Assembly: GCA_949752795.1 (NCBI GenBank) | Contig: OX457070.1 | Coordinates: 25,692,588-25,756,587, forward strand | Direction: 5' to 3' | DNA: 64,000 bases | Source: Hyperoodon ampullatus | Taxonomy: Eukaryota > Chordata > Mammalia > Artiodactyla > Ziphiidae | In this document: positions 24,757 through 37,135 of the stretch, one piece after another | How the letters are laid out: each line of letters starts with the position of its first letter | Position numbering within the stretch: position 1 is the stretch's first letter | Made by a program: the position numbers and the translations under genes | Notes under the pieces: model-generated | Databases searched by the model: none | Told to the model about the DNA's origin: nothing | The model's input: only the letters and a program-made list of their open reading frames with translations

Positions 24757-26525
24757 TGCTTTCTGCGTTGGAGAGCTAGGTGTCTGAGCTTTCGAAAGTC
24801 CACCCAAACACGGGCCCAGCAGGTCTTTTAAGTGTACGGCCAGTGGCTCACAGCACTGCACCAGGGCCACAATGAGAAAACACGCTCCTCAGGGTTTGTC
24901 TCGGGAAGCCTCACTGGCCCTCTCTCTAAGCCAAGCAGGCCGTTGACCTTCGAAGCAACCTGACAAAGGCACGGTTTGCCCCTGAAACGCCCAGAGCCCT
25001 TTTATAAGGTGTGCGGGCGTCGAAGCCTAACCCAAGTCAGTGGGGACGTCACGCCACTCGCCGCAGGCAGAACTGCCTTGCTACGAAGTTTCAACGGGGA
25101 AGGACAGGGGGCCGCTTCCGACCCTTTGACTGTGGCAGAAACTACACGTACTATGCACACTGCAACTTTGATATTGGTGACCTAGTGCGAAAAGCACTAT
25201 TTTCCCCACTGGAGGGCAGAAGGCCTGTGGTGTCAAATTTCCCTGAGACAGGGCTGTTCTCTGTCTTCTCTTCACAGCTAGAGTGCCTTCACGGAGAACA
25301 CAGTGTCCTTGGAGAAACAGAGAGCGTCCTGTGCATTCCAGGCGGCATCCCAGATCACCCATTGCGAAAGGGAAATCTCGACCTCTCTCCAGGGTTCAAA
25401 GGATCGATCGGATGGCCCATTCACACATTGAGGCGTTCAGCGGTTTTTCCACTGCCTTCTGGAGAAGTACTGCTGGATCCCTAGTATGCTTGTCCTACGG
25501 CACCCAGGTCCTCACAGTGTCCCAGGGAACAACACTGCATACAGGATCACCCTTCCTGGCTGACTGAGCAGCACCATGCTACCTAAGGCCTCCGGATCAC
25601 CAATTGGAAAGCACTGTGAAAGGCAACCCTGTGCTTTTTCTCCAGAGAGCTCGATGGCCAAAACATTCAACAGACTCCCAGAACACAGCACTAGCTCGTC
25701 TTTCGTAGGTGTCATGTCAGTGGACCTCAGGGCAGAGAGTGAGCTGCAAGGATAACACACTCCCCTAAGTGTCCGTTCCGGGTGCCCTCACTTGGCGGAC
25801 CTCTGCCTATGCCACGCACAAAGTAGAGAGGCCCTGCAGTTTTCCAAATGTAGATAGATTCCCCTTGAACCCTACTACGCTTAGAGAAACTGCGAGGACA
25901 CGTCGCAGCCTCCCCAAAGCCTTACGTCCCATACACCAGCCACACGATGCCCATCACAACTCACTCGGTTTCGAACTTCATCCAGGAAGTGGCCAGAGTG
26001 CCCCCTTCTGTCTGTTTTGGCTCGCTGGAAACTGAACGAACTCGGGCAGTTTGGAACGTGCAGCTTGCCAATGTATGTGCATGGTCGCACGTCCCAGCTG
26101 TAAGCAGGACCGCTGCAGCCTCCATGCCGCCTGAAATATAGTGCTGCTGCCAGTCTCACGTCCTGGATTGCCCTACGTAGGAAAAGGGCGTTTCCCTGAG
26201 GGCAATACGGTGCTTCCAGTTCCCTGCAAGAGGCATGGGAAAGGCGCCAATGCCTAAAGGGAAAACGACACTGCCTGCCAGGCTCTTACTATGGTCCATG
26301 TATTGCATTTGGAAGATTGGGCATACATCATTCGCCAGGAAAACCTAGTCCATGGAGTGCCTTCACGTTAGTGAGCTTCTCGGAACTCTGGCATTACTGC
26401 GTCCTCCGCATCTCCCAGGAAAGAACACTGAGACCTGAGTAGCCCTTCCTGGGCGACTTCACAACCCTCAGGGATCTTGGGCCTCCGGGCATCTCTCCCT
26501 TAACGCGGAGTGGAAAGCAGCCCAC
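24757..26525 (+). repeat. Macrosatellite copy 15, chimera of classes a and c
   Basis: This copy is 1,769 bp. Its 5' part is class a (GAGCTAGGTG, GTCACGCC without deletion, CAGAACTGCC, ACACGTACT to about 25,152). Its 3' part is class c (GAACACAGTG from about 25,297, GGATCCCTAG near 25,475, CAACACTGCATAC). The switch therefore lies between about 25,152 and 25,297. TTTCTGCGTTGG at its start is shared only with copy 16. Confidence 0.9.
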
Positions 26526-28294
26526 TGCTTTCTGCGTTGGAGAGCTAGGTGTCTGAGCTTTCGAAAGTCCACCCAAACACGGGCCCAGCAGGTCTTTTAA
26601 GTGTACGGCCAGTGGCTCACAGCACTGCACCAGGGCCACAATGAGAAAACACGCTCCTCAGGGTTTGTCTCGGGAAGCCTCACTGGCCCTCTCTCTAAGC
26701 CAAGCAGGCCGTTGACCTTCGAAGCAACCTGACAAAGGCACGGTTTGCCCCTGAAACGCCCAGAGCCCTTTTATAAGGTGTGCGGGCGTCGAAGCCTAAC
26801 CCAAGTCAGTGGGGACGTCACGCCACTCGCCGCAGGCAGAACTGCCTTGCTACGAAGTTTCAACGGGGAAGGACAGGGGGCCGCTTCCGACCCTTTGACT
26901 GTGGCAGAAACTACACGTACTATGCACACTGCAACTTTGATATTGGTGACCTAGTGCGAAAAGCACTATTTTCCCCACTGGAGGGCAGAAGGCCTGTGGT
27001 GTCAAATTTCCCTGAGACAGGGCTGTTCTCTGTCTTCTCTTCACAGCTAGAGTGCCTTCACGGAGAGAAGAGTGTCCTTGGAGAAACAGAGAGCGTCCTG
27101 TGCATTCCAGGCGGCATCCCAGGTCACCCATTGCGAAAGGGAAATCTCGACCTCTCTCCAGGGTTCAAAGGATCGATCGGATGGCCCATTCACACATTGA
27201 GGCGTTCAGCGGTTTTTCCACTGCCTTCTGGAGAAGTACTGCTGGATCTCTAGTATGCTTGTCCTACGGCACCCAGGTCCTCACAGTGTCCCAGGGAATA
27301 ACACTGCGTACAGGATCACCCTTCCTGGCTGACTGAGCAGCACCATGCTACCTAAGGCCTCCGGATCACCAATTGGAAAGCACTGTGAAAGGCAACCCTG
27401 TGCTTTTTCTCCAGAGAGCTCGATGGCCAAAACATTCAACGGACTCCCAGAACACAGCACTAGCTCGTCTTTCGTAGGTGTCATGTCAGTGGACCTCAGG
27501 GCAGAGAGTGAGCTGCAAGGATAACACACTCCCCTAAGTGTCCGTTCCGGGTGCCCTCACTTGGCGGACCTCTGCCTATGCCACGCACAAAGTAGAGAGG
27601 CCCTGCAGTTTTCCAAATGTAGATAGATTCCCCTTGAACCCTACTACGCTTAGAGAAACTGCGAGGACACGTCGCAGCCTCCCCAAAGCCTTACGTCCCA
27701 TACACCAGCCACACGATGCCCATCACAACTCACTCGGTTTCGAACTTCATCCAGGAAGTGGCCAGAGTGCCCCCTTCTGTCTGTTTTGGCTCGCTGGAAA
27801 CTGAACGAACTCGGGCAGTTTGGAACGTGCAGCTTGCCAATGTATGTGCATGGTCGCACGTCCCAGCTGTAAGCAGGACCGCTGCAGCCTCCATGCCGCC
27901 TGAAATATAGTGCTGCTGCCAGTCTCACGTCCTGGATTGCCCTACGTAGGAAAAGGGCGTTTCCCTGAGGGCAATACGGTGCTTCCAGTTCCCTGCAAGA
28001 GGCATGGGAAAGGCGCCAATGCCTAAAGGGAAAACGACACTGCCTGCCAGGCTCTTACTATGGTCCATGTATTGCATTTGGAAGATTGGGCATACATCAT
28101 TCGCCAGGAAAACCTAGTCGATGGAGTGCCTTCACGTTAGTGAGCTTCTCGGAACTCTGGCATTACTGCGTCCTCCGCATCTCCCAGGAAAGAACACTGA
28201 GACCTGAGTAGCCCTTCCTGGGCGACTTCACAACCCTCAGGGATCTTGGGCCTCCGGGCATCTCTCCCTTAACGCGGAGTGGAAAGCAGCCCAC
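26526..28294 (+). repeat. Macrosatellite copy 16, re-duplicate of copy 12
   Basis: This copy is 1,769 bp. It carries the rare CCCAGGTCACCC and CCTAGTCGATGG of copy 12 at an offset of 7,074 bp (four units), but starts with the TTTCTGCGTTGG of copy 15. A crossover near its 5' end therefore joined the two. Confidence 0.9.
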
Positions 28295-30063
28295 TGCTTT
28301 CTTCGTTGGAGAGCTAGGTGTCTGAGCTTTCGAAAGTCCACCCAAACACGGGCCCAGCAGGTCTTTTAAGTGTACGGCCAGTGGCTCACAGCACTGCACC
28401 AGGGCCACAATGAGAAAACATGCTCCTCAGGGTTTGTCTCGGGAAGCCTCACTGGCCCTCTCTCTAAGCCAAGCAGGCCGTTGACCTTCGAAGCAACCTG
28501 ACAAAGGCACGGTTTGCCCCTGAAACGCCCAGAGCCCTTTTATAAGGTGTGCGGGCGTCGAAGCCTAACCCAAGTCAGTGGGGACGTCACGCCACTCGCC
28601 GCAGGCAGAACTGCCTTGCTACGAAGTTTCAACGGGGAAGGACAGGGGGCCGCTTCCGACCCTTTGACTGTGGCAGAAACTACACGTACTATGCACACTG
28701 CAACTTTGATATTGGTGACCTAGTGCGAAAAGCACTATTTTCCCCACTGGAGGGCAGAAGGCCTGTGGTGTCAAATTTCCCTGAGACAGGGCTGTTCTCT
28801 GTCTTCTCTTCACAGCTAGAGTGCCTTCACGGAGAGAAGAGTGTCCTTGGAGAAACAGAGAGCGTCCTGTGCATTCCAGGCGGCATCCCAGATCACCCAT
28901 TGCGAAAGGGAAATCTCGACCTCTCTCCAGGGTTCAAAGGATCGATCGGATGGCCCATTCACACATTGAGGCATTCAGCGGTTTTTCCACTGCCTTCTGG
29001 AGAAGTACTGCTGGATCTCTAGTATGCTTGTCCTACGGCACCCAGGTCCTCACAGTGTCCCAGGGAATAACACTGCGTACAGGATCACCCTTCCTGGCTG
29101 ACTGAGCAGCACCATGCTACCTAAGGCCTCCGGATCACCAATTGGAAAGCACTGTGAAAGGCAACCCTGTGCTTTTTCTCCAGAGAGCTCGATGGCCAAA
29201 ACATTCAACGGACTCCCAGAACACAGCACTAGCTCGTCTTTCGTAGGTGTCATGTCAGTGGACCTCAGGGCAGAGAGTGAGCTGCAAGGATAACACACTC
29301 CCCTAAGTGTCCGTTCCGGGTGCCCTCACTTGGCGGACCTCTGCCTATGCCACGCACAAAGTAGAGAGGCCCTGCAGTTTTCCAAATGTAGATAGATTCC
29401 CCTTGAACCCTACTACGCTTAGAGAAACTGCGAGGACACGTCGCAGCCTCCCCAAAGCCTTACGTCCCATACACCAGCCACACGATGCCCATCACAACTC
29501 ACTCGGTTTCGAACTTCATCCAGGAAGTGGCCAGAGTGCCCCCTTCTGTCTGTTTTGGCTCGCTGGAAACTGAACGAACTCGGGCAGTTTGGAACGTGCA
29601 GCTTGCCAATGTATGTGCATGGTCGCACGTCCCAGCTGTAAGCAGGACCGCTGCAGCCTCCATGCCGCCTGAAATATAGTGCTGCTGCCAGTCTCACGTC
29701 CTGGATTGCCCTACGTAGGAAAAGGGCGTTTCCCTGAGGGCAATACGGTGCTTCCAGTTCCCTGCAAGAGGCATGGGAAAGGCGCCAATGCCTAAAGGGA
29801 AAACGACACTGCCTGCTAGGCTCTTACTATGGTCCATGTATTGCATTTGGAAGATTGGGCATACATCATTCACCAGGAAAACCTAGTCCATGGAGTGCCT
29901 TCACGTTAGTGAGCTTCTCGGAACTCTGGCATTACTGCGTCCTCCGCATCTCCCAGGAAAGAACACTGAGACCTGAGTAGCCCTTCCTGGGCGACTTCAC
30001 AACCCTCAGGGATCTTGGGCCTCCGGGCATCTCTCCCTTAACGCGGAGTGGAAAGCAGCCCAC
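28295..30063 (+). repeat. Macrosatellite copy 17, re-duplicate of copy 13 (5' part)
   Basis: This copy is 1,769 bp. AAAACATGCTCC (about 28,417) links its 5' part to copy 13. Its middle has CCCCTAAGTG, as in class a. Private changes are GAGGCATTCAG (about 28,968) and CCTGCTAGGC (about 29,813). Confidence 0.9.
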
Positions 30064-31831
30064 TGCTTTCTTCGTTGGAGAGCTAGGTGTCTGAGCTTTC
30101 GAAAGTCCACCCAAACACGGGCCCAGCAGGTCTTTTAAGTGTACGGCCAGTGGCTCACAGCACTGCACCAGGGCCACAATGAGAAAACACGCTCCTCAGT
30201 GTTTGACTCGGGAAGCCTCACGGGCCGTCTCTCTAAGCCAAGCAGGCCGTTGACCTTCGAAGCAACCTGACAAAGGCACGGTTTGCCCCTGAAACGCCCA
30301 GAGCCCTTTTATAAGATGTACGGGCGTCGAGGCCAAACCCAAGTCAGTGGGGACGTCACGCCACTCGCCGCAGGCAGAACTGCCTTGCTACGAAGTTTCA
30401 ACGGGGAAGGAGAGGGGGCCGCTTCCGACCCTTTGACTGTGGCAGAAACTACACGTACTATGCACACTGCAACTTTGATATTGGTGACCTAGTGCGAAAA
30501 GCACTATTTTCCCCACTGGAGAGCAGAAGGCCTGTGGTGTCAAATTTCCCTGAGACAGGTCTGTTCTCTGTCTTCTCTTCACAGCGAGAGTGCCTTCACG
30601 GAGAACAGAGTGTCCTTGGAGAAACAGAGAGCGTCCTGTGCATTCCAGGCGGCATCCCAGATCACCCATTGCGAAAGGGAAATCTCGACCTCTCTCCAGG
30701 GTTCAAAGGATCGATCGGATGGCCCATTCACACATTGAGGCGTTCAGCGGTTTTTCCACTGCCTTCTGGAGAAGTACTGCTGGATCTCTAGTATGCTTGT
30801 CCTACGGCACCCAGGTCCTCACAGTGTCCCAGGGAATAACACTGCGTACAGGATCACCCTTCCTGGCTGACTGAGCAGCACCATGCTACCTAAGGCCTCC
30901 GGATCACCAATTGGAAAGCACTGTGAAAGGCAACCCTGTGCTTTTTCTCCAGAGAGCTCGATGGCCAAAACATTCAACGGACTCCCAGAACACAGCACTA
31001 GCTCGTCTTTCGTAGGTGTCATGTCAGTGGACCTCAGGGCAGAGAGTGAGCTGCAAGGATAACACACTCCCCTAAGTGTCCGTTCCGGGTGCCCTCACTT
31101 GGCGGACCTCTGCCTATGCCACGCACAAAGTAGAGAGGCCCTGCAGTTTTCTAAATGTAGATAGATTCCCCTGAACCCTACTACGCTTAGAGAAACTGCG
31201 AGGACACGTCGCAACCTCCCCAAAGCCTTACGTCCCATACACCAGCCACACGTTGCCCATCACAACTCACTCGGTTTCGAACTTCATCCAGGAAGTGGCC
31301 AGAGTGCCCCCTTCTGTCTGTTTTGGCTCGCTGGAAACAGAACGTACTCGGGCAGTTTGGAACGTGCAGCTTGGCAATGTATGTGCATGGTCGCACGTCC
31401 CAGCTGTAAGCAGGACGGCTGCAGCCTCCATGCCGCCTGAAATATAGTGCTGCTGCCAGTCTCACGTCCTGAATTGCCCTACGTAGGAAAAGGGCGTTTC
31501 CCTGAGGGCAATACGGTGCTTCCGGTTGCCTGCAAGAGGCATGGGAAAGGCGCCAATGCCTAAAGGGAAAACGACACTGCCTGCCAGGCTCTTACTATGG
31601 TCCATGTATTGCTTTTGGAAGACTGGGCATACATCATTCGCCAGGGAAACCTAGTCCATGGAGTGCCTTCACGTTAGTGAGCTTCTCGGAACTCTGGGAT
31701 TACTGCGTCCTCCGCACCTCCCAGGAAAGAACACTGAGACCTGAGTAGCCCTTCCTGGGCGACTTCACAACCCTCAGGGATCTTGGGCCTCCGGGCATCT
31801 CTCCCTTAACGCGGAGTGGAAAGCAGCACAC
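30064..31831 (+). repeat. Macrosatellite copy 18, first of the junction-side subfamily
   Basis: This copy is 1,768 bp and a mosaic. Its first 230 bp resemble class c (CTCAGTGTTTGACTC). From about 30,310 it has the new subfamily markers ATAAGATGTACGGG, TCGAGGCCAAACC, GGAGAGGGGGCC and CACAGCGAGAG. Its 3' end has CCGGTTGCCTGC and GCTTTTGGAAGAC. Confidence 0.9.
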
Positions 31832-33599
31832 TGCTTTCTTCGTTGGAGAGCTAAGTGTCTGAGCTTTCGAAAGTCCACCCAAACACGGGCCCAGCAGGTC
31901 TTTTAAGTGTACGGCCAGTGGCTCACAGCACTGCACCAGGGCCACAATGAGAAAACACGCTCCTCAGGGTTTGTCTCGGGAAGCCTCACTGGCCGTCTCC
32001 CTAAGCCAAGCAGGCCGTTGACCTTCGAAGCAACCTGACAAAGGCACGGTTTGCCCCTGAAACGCCCAGAGCCCTTTTATAAGATGTACGGGCGTCGAGG
32101 CCAAACCCAAGTCAGTGGGGACGTCACGCCACTCGCCGCAGGCAGAACTGCCTTGCTACGAAGTTTCAACGGGGAAGGAGAGGGGGCCGCTTCCGACCCT
32201 TTGACTGTGGCAGAAACTACACGTACTATGCACACTGCAACTTTGATATTGGTGACCTAGTGCGAAAAGCACTATTTTCCCCACTGGAGAGCAGAAGGCC
32301 TGTGGTGTCAAATTTCCCTGAGACAGGTCTGTTCTCTGTCTTCTCTTCACAGCGAGAGTGCCTTCACGGAGAACAGAGTGTCCTTGGAGAAACAGAGAGC
32401 GTCCTGTGCATTCCAGGCGGCATCCCAGATCACCCATTGCGAAAGGGAAATCTCGACCTCTCTCCAGGGTTCAAAGGATCGATCGGATGGCCCATTCACA
32501 CATTGAGGCGTTCAGCGGTTTTTCCACTGCCTTCTGGAGAAGTACTGCTGGATCTCTAGTATGCTTGTCCTACGGCACCCAGGTCCTCACAGTGTCCCAG
32601 GGAATAACACTGCGTACAGGATCACCCTTCCTGGCTGACTGAGCAGCACCATGCTACCTAAGGCCTCCGGATCACCAATTGGAAAGCACTGTGAAAGGCA
32701 ACCCTGTGCTTTTTCTCCAGAGAGCTCGATGGCCAAAACATTCAACGGACTCCCAGAACACAGCACTAGCTCGTCTTTCGTAGGTGTCATGTCAGTGGAC
32801 CTCAGGGCAGAGAGTGAGCTGCAAGGATAACACACTCCCCTAAGTGTCCGTTCCGGGTGCCCTCACTTGGCGGACCTCTGCCTATGCCACGCACAAAGTA
32901 GAGAGGCCCTGCAGTTTTCTAAATGTAGATAGATTCCCCTGAACCCTACTACGCTTAGAGAAACTGCGAGGACACGTCGCAACCTCCGCAAAGCCTTACG
33001 TCCCATACACCAGCCACACGATGCCCATCACATCTCACTCGGTTTCGAACTTCATCCAGGAAGTGGCCAGAGTGCCCCCTTCTGTCTGTTTTGGCTCGCT
33101 GGATACAGAACGTACTCGGGCAGTTTGGAACGTGCAGCTTGCCAATGTATGTGCATGGTCGCACGTCCCAGCTGTAAGCAGGACGGCTGCAGCCTCCATG
33201 CCGCCTGAAATATAGTGCTGCTGCCAGTCTCACGTCCTGAATTGCCCTACGTAGGAAAAGGGCGTTTCCCTGAGGGCAATACGGTGCTTCCGGTTGCCTG
33301 CAAGAGGCATGGGAAAGGCGCCAATGCCTAAAGGGAAAACGACACTGCCTGCCAGGCTCTTACTATGGTCCATGTATTGCTTTTGGAAGACTGGGCATAC
33401 ATCATTCGCCAGGGAAACCTAGTCCATGGAGTGCCTTCACGTTAGTGAGCTTCTCGGAACTCTGGGATTACTGCGTCCTCCGCACCTCCCAGGAAAGAAC
33501 ACTGAGACCTGAGTAGCCCTTCCTGGGCGACTTCACAACCCTCAGGGATCTTGGGCCTCCGGGCATCTCTCCCTTAACGCGGAGTGGAAAGCAGCACAC
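31832..33599 (+). repeat. Macrosatellite copy 19 (junction-side subfamily)
   Basis: This copy is 1,768 bp. It shares all junction-side markers with copies 18, 20 and 22. Private changes include ACCTCCGCAAAGCC (about 32,983), CATCACATCTCAC (about 33,027) and GGATACAGAACG (about 33,101). Confidence 0.9.
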
Positions 33600-35368
33600 T
33601 GCTTTCTTCGTTGGAGAGCTAAGTGTCTGAGCTTTCGAAAGTCCACCCAAACACGGGCCCAGCAGGTCTTTTAAGTGTACGGCCAGTGGCTCACAGCACT
33701 GCACCAGGGCCACAATGAGAAAACACGCTCCTCAGGGTTTGTCTCGGGAAGCCTCACTGGCCGTCTCCCTAAGCCAAGCAGGCCGTTGACCTTCGAAGCA
33801 ACCTGACAAAGGCACGGTTTGCCCCTGAAACGCCCAGAGCCCTTTTATAAGATGTACGGGCGTCGAGGCCAAACCCAAGTCAGTGGGGACGTCACGCCAC
33901 TCGCCGCAGGCAGAACTGCCTTGCTACGAAGTTTCAACGGGGAAGGAGAGGGGGCCGCTTCCGACCCTTTGACTGTGGCAGAAACTACACGTACTATGCA
34001 CACTGCAACTTTGATATTGGTGACCTAGTGCGAAAAGCACTATTTTCCCCACTGGAGAGCAGAAGGCCTGTGGTGTCAAATTTCCCTGAGACAGGTCTGT
34101 TCTCTGTCTTCTCTTCACAGCGAGAGTGCCTTCACGGAGAACAGAGTGTCCTTGGAGAAACAGAGAGCGTCCTGTGCATTCCAGGCGGCATCCCAGATCA
34201 CCCATTGCGAAAGGGAAATCTCGACCTCTCTCCAGGGTTCAAAGGATCGATCGGATGGCCCATTCACACATTGAGGCGTTCAGCGGTTTTTCCACTGCCT
34301 TCTGGAGAAGTACTGCTGGATCTCTAGTATGCTTGTCCTACGGCACCCAGGTCCTCACGGTGTCCCAGGGAATAACACTGCATACAGGATCACCCTTCCT
34401 GGCTGACTGAGCAGCACCATGCTACCTAAGGCCTCCGGATCACCAATTGGAAAGCACTGTGAAAGGCAACCCTGTGCTTTTTCTCCAGAGAGCTCGATGG
34501 CCAAAACATTCAACGGACTCCCAGAACACAGCACTAGCTCTTCTTTCGTAGGTGTCATGTCAGTGGACCTCAGGGCAGAGAGTGAGCTGCAAGGATAACA
34601 CACTCCCCTAAGTGTCCGTTCCGGGTGCCCTCACTTGGCGGACCTCTGCCTATGCCACGCACAAAGTAGAGAGGCCCTGCAGTTTTCTAAATGTAGATAG
34701 ATTCCCCTTGAACCCTACTACGCTTAGAGAAACTGCGAGGACACGTCGCAGCCTCCCCAAAGCCTTACGTCCCATACACCAGCCACACGATGCCCATCAC
34801 AACTCACTCGGTTTCGAACTTCATCCAGGAAGTGGCCAGAGTGTCCCCTTCTGTCTGTTTTGGCTCGCTGGAAACTGAACGAACTCGGGCAGTTTGGAAC
34901 ATGCAGCTTGGCAATGTATGTGCATGGTCGCACGTCCCAGCTGTAAGCAGGACCGCTGCAGCCTCCATGCCGCCTGAAATATAGTGCTGCTGCCAGTCTC
35001 ACGTCCTGGATTGCCCTACGTAGGAAAAGGGCGTTTCCCTGAGGGCAATACGGTGCTTCCAGTTCCCTGCAAGAGGCATGGGAAAGGCGCCAATGCCTAA
35101 AGGGAAAACGACACTGCCTGCCAGGCTCTTACTATGGTCCATGTATTGCATTTGGAAGATTGGGCATACATCATTCACCAGGAAAACCTAGTCCATGGAG
35201 TGCCTTCACGTTAGTGAGCTTCTCGGAACTCTGGGATTACTGCATCCTCCGCACCTCCCAGGAAAGAACACTGAGACCTGAGTAGCCCTTCCTGGGCGAC
35301 TTCACAACCCTCAGGGATCTTGGGCCTCCGGGCATCTCTCCCTTAACGCGGAGTGGAAAGCAGCCCAC
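33600..35368 (+). repeat. Macrosatellite copy 20 (junction-side subfamily)
   Basis: This copy is 1,769 bp. The 3' half carries AGTGTCCCCTTCTG (about 34,840), GGAACATGCAG (about 34,896) and CTGCATCCTCC (about 35,241), all shared with copy 22. Confidence 0.9.
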
Positions 35369-37135
35369 TGCTTTCTTCGTTGGAGAGCTAAGTATCTGAG
35401 CTTTCGAAAGTCCACCCAAACACGGGCCCAGCAGGTCTTTTAAGTGTACGGCCAGTGGCTCACAGCACTGCACCAGGGCCACAATGAGAAAACACGCTCC
35501 TCAGGGTTTGTCTCGGGAAGCCTCACTGGCCGTCTCTCTAAGCCAAGCAGGCCGTTGACCTTCGAAGCAACCTGACAAAGGCACGGTTTGCCCCTGAAAC
35601 GCCCAGAGCCCTTTTTTAAGGTGTACGGGCATCGAGGCCGAACCCAAGTCAGTGGGGACGTCACGCCACTCGCCGCAGGCAGAGCTGCCTTGCTACGAAG
35701 TTTCAACGGGGAAGGACAGGGGGCCGCTTCCAACCCTTTGACTGTGGCAGAAACTACACGTACTATGCACACTGCAACTTTGATATTGGTGACCTAGTGC
35801 GAAAAGCACTATTTTCCCCACTGGAGGGCAGAAGGCCTGTGGTGTCAAATTTCCCTGAGACAGGGCTGTTCTCTGTCTTCTCTTCACAGCTAGAGTGCCT
35901 TCACGGAGAACAGAGTGTCCTTGGAGAAACAGAGAGCGTCCTGTGCATTCCAGGCGGCATCCCAGATCACCCACTGCGAAAGGGAAATCTCGACCTCTCT
36001 CCAGGGTTCAAAGGATCGATTGGATGGCCCATTCACACATTGAGGCGTTCAGCGGTTTTTCCACTGCCTTCTGGAGAAGTACTGCTGGATCTCTAGTATG
36101 CTTGTCCTACGGCACCCATGTCCTCACAGTGTCCCAGGGAACAACACTGCATACAGGATCACCCTTCCTGGCTGACTGAGCAGCACCATGCTACCTAAGG
36201 CCTCCGGATCACCAATTGGAAAGCACTGTGAAAGGCAACCCTGTGTTTTTTCTCCAGAGAGCTCGATGGCCAAAACATTCAACGGACTCCCAGAACACAG
36301 CACTAGCTCGTCTTTCGTAGGTGTCATGTCAGTGGACCTCAGGGCAGAGAGTGAGCTGCAAGGATAACACACTCCCCTAAGTGTCCGTTCCGGGTGCCCT
36401 CACTTGGCGGACCTCTGCCTATGCCACGCACAAAGTAGAGAGGCCCTGCAGTTTTCTAAATGTAGATAGATTCCCCTGAACACTACTACGCTTAGAGAAA
36501 CTGCGAGGACACGTCGCAGCCTCCCCAAAGCCTTACGTCCCATACACCAGCCACACGCTGCCCATCACAACTCACTCGGTTTCGAACTTCATCCAGGAAG
36601 TGGCCAGAGTGCCCCCTTCTGTCTGTTTTGGCTCGCTGGAAACTGAACGTACTCGGGCAGTTTGGAACGTGCAGCTTGGCAATGTATGTGCATGGTCGCA
36701 CGTCCCAGCTGTAAGCAGGACGGCTGCAGCCTCCATGCCGCCTGAAATATAGTGCTGCTGCCAGTCTCACGTCCTGGATTGCCCTACGTAGGAAAAGGGC
36801 GTTTCCCTAGGGCAATACGGTGCTTCCAGTTCCCTGCAAGAGGCATGGGAATGGCGCCAATGCCTAAAGGGAAAACGACACTGCCTGCCAGGCTCTTACT
36901 ATGGTCCATGTATTGCTTTTGGAAGACTGGGCATACATCATTCGCCAGGGAAACCTAGTCCATGGAGTGCCTTCACGTTAGTGAGCTTCTCGGAACTCTG
37001 GGATTACTGCGTCCTCCGCACCTCCCAGGAAAGAACACTGAGACCTGAGTAGCCCTTCCTGGGCGACTTCACAACCCTCAGGGATCTTGGGCCTCCGGGC
37101 ATCTCTCCCTTAACACGGAGTGGAAAGCAGCACAC
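35369..37135 (+). repeat. Macrosatellite copy 21, most divergent full copy
   Basis: This copy is 1,767 bp, the shortest full one. It has lost one G at TTTCCCTAGGGC (about 36,802). The TATA-like motif is broken (CTTTTTTAAGG near 35,611). Other private changes include GGGCATCGAGGCCG, CACCCATGTCC, GATCGATTGG and TAACACGGAG, several of them CpG transitions. Confidence 0.9.

Larger units (their letters stand above)
19452..30063 (+). repeat. Copies 12-13 re-copied as 16-17, 7,074 bp offset
   Basis: Three variants found nowhere else link the pairs: CCCAGGTCACCC and CCTAGTCGATGG (copies 12 and 16) and AAAACATGCTCC (copies 13 and 17). The offset is four units, not three, because the chimeric copy 15 lies between. 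Confidence 0.85.
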
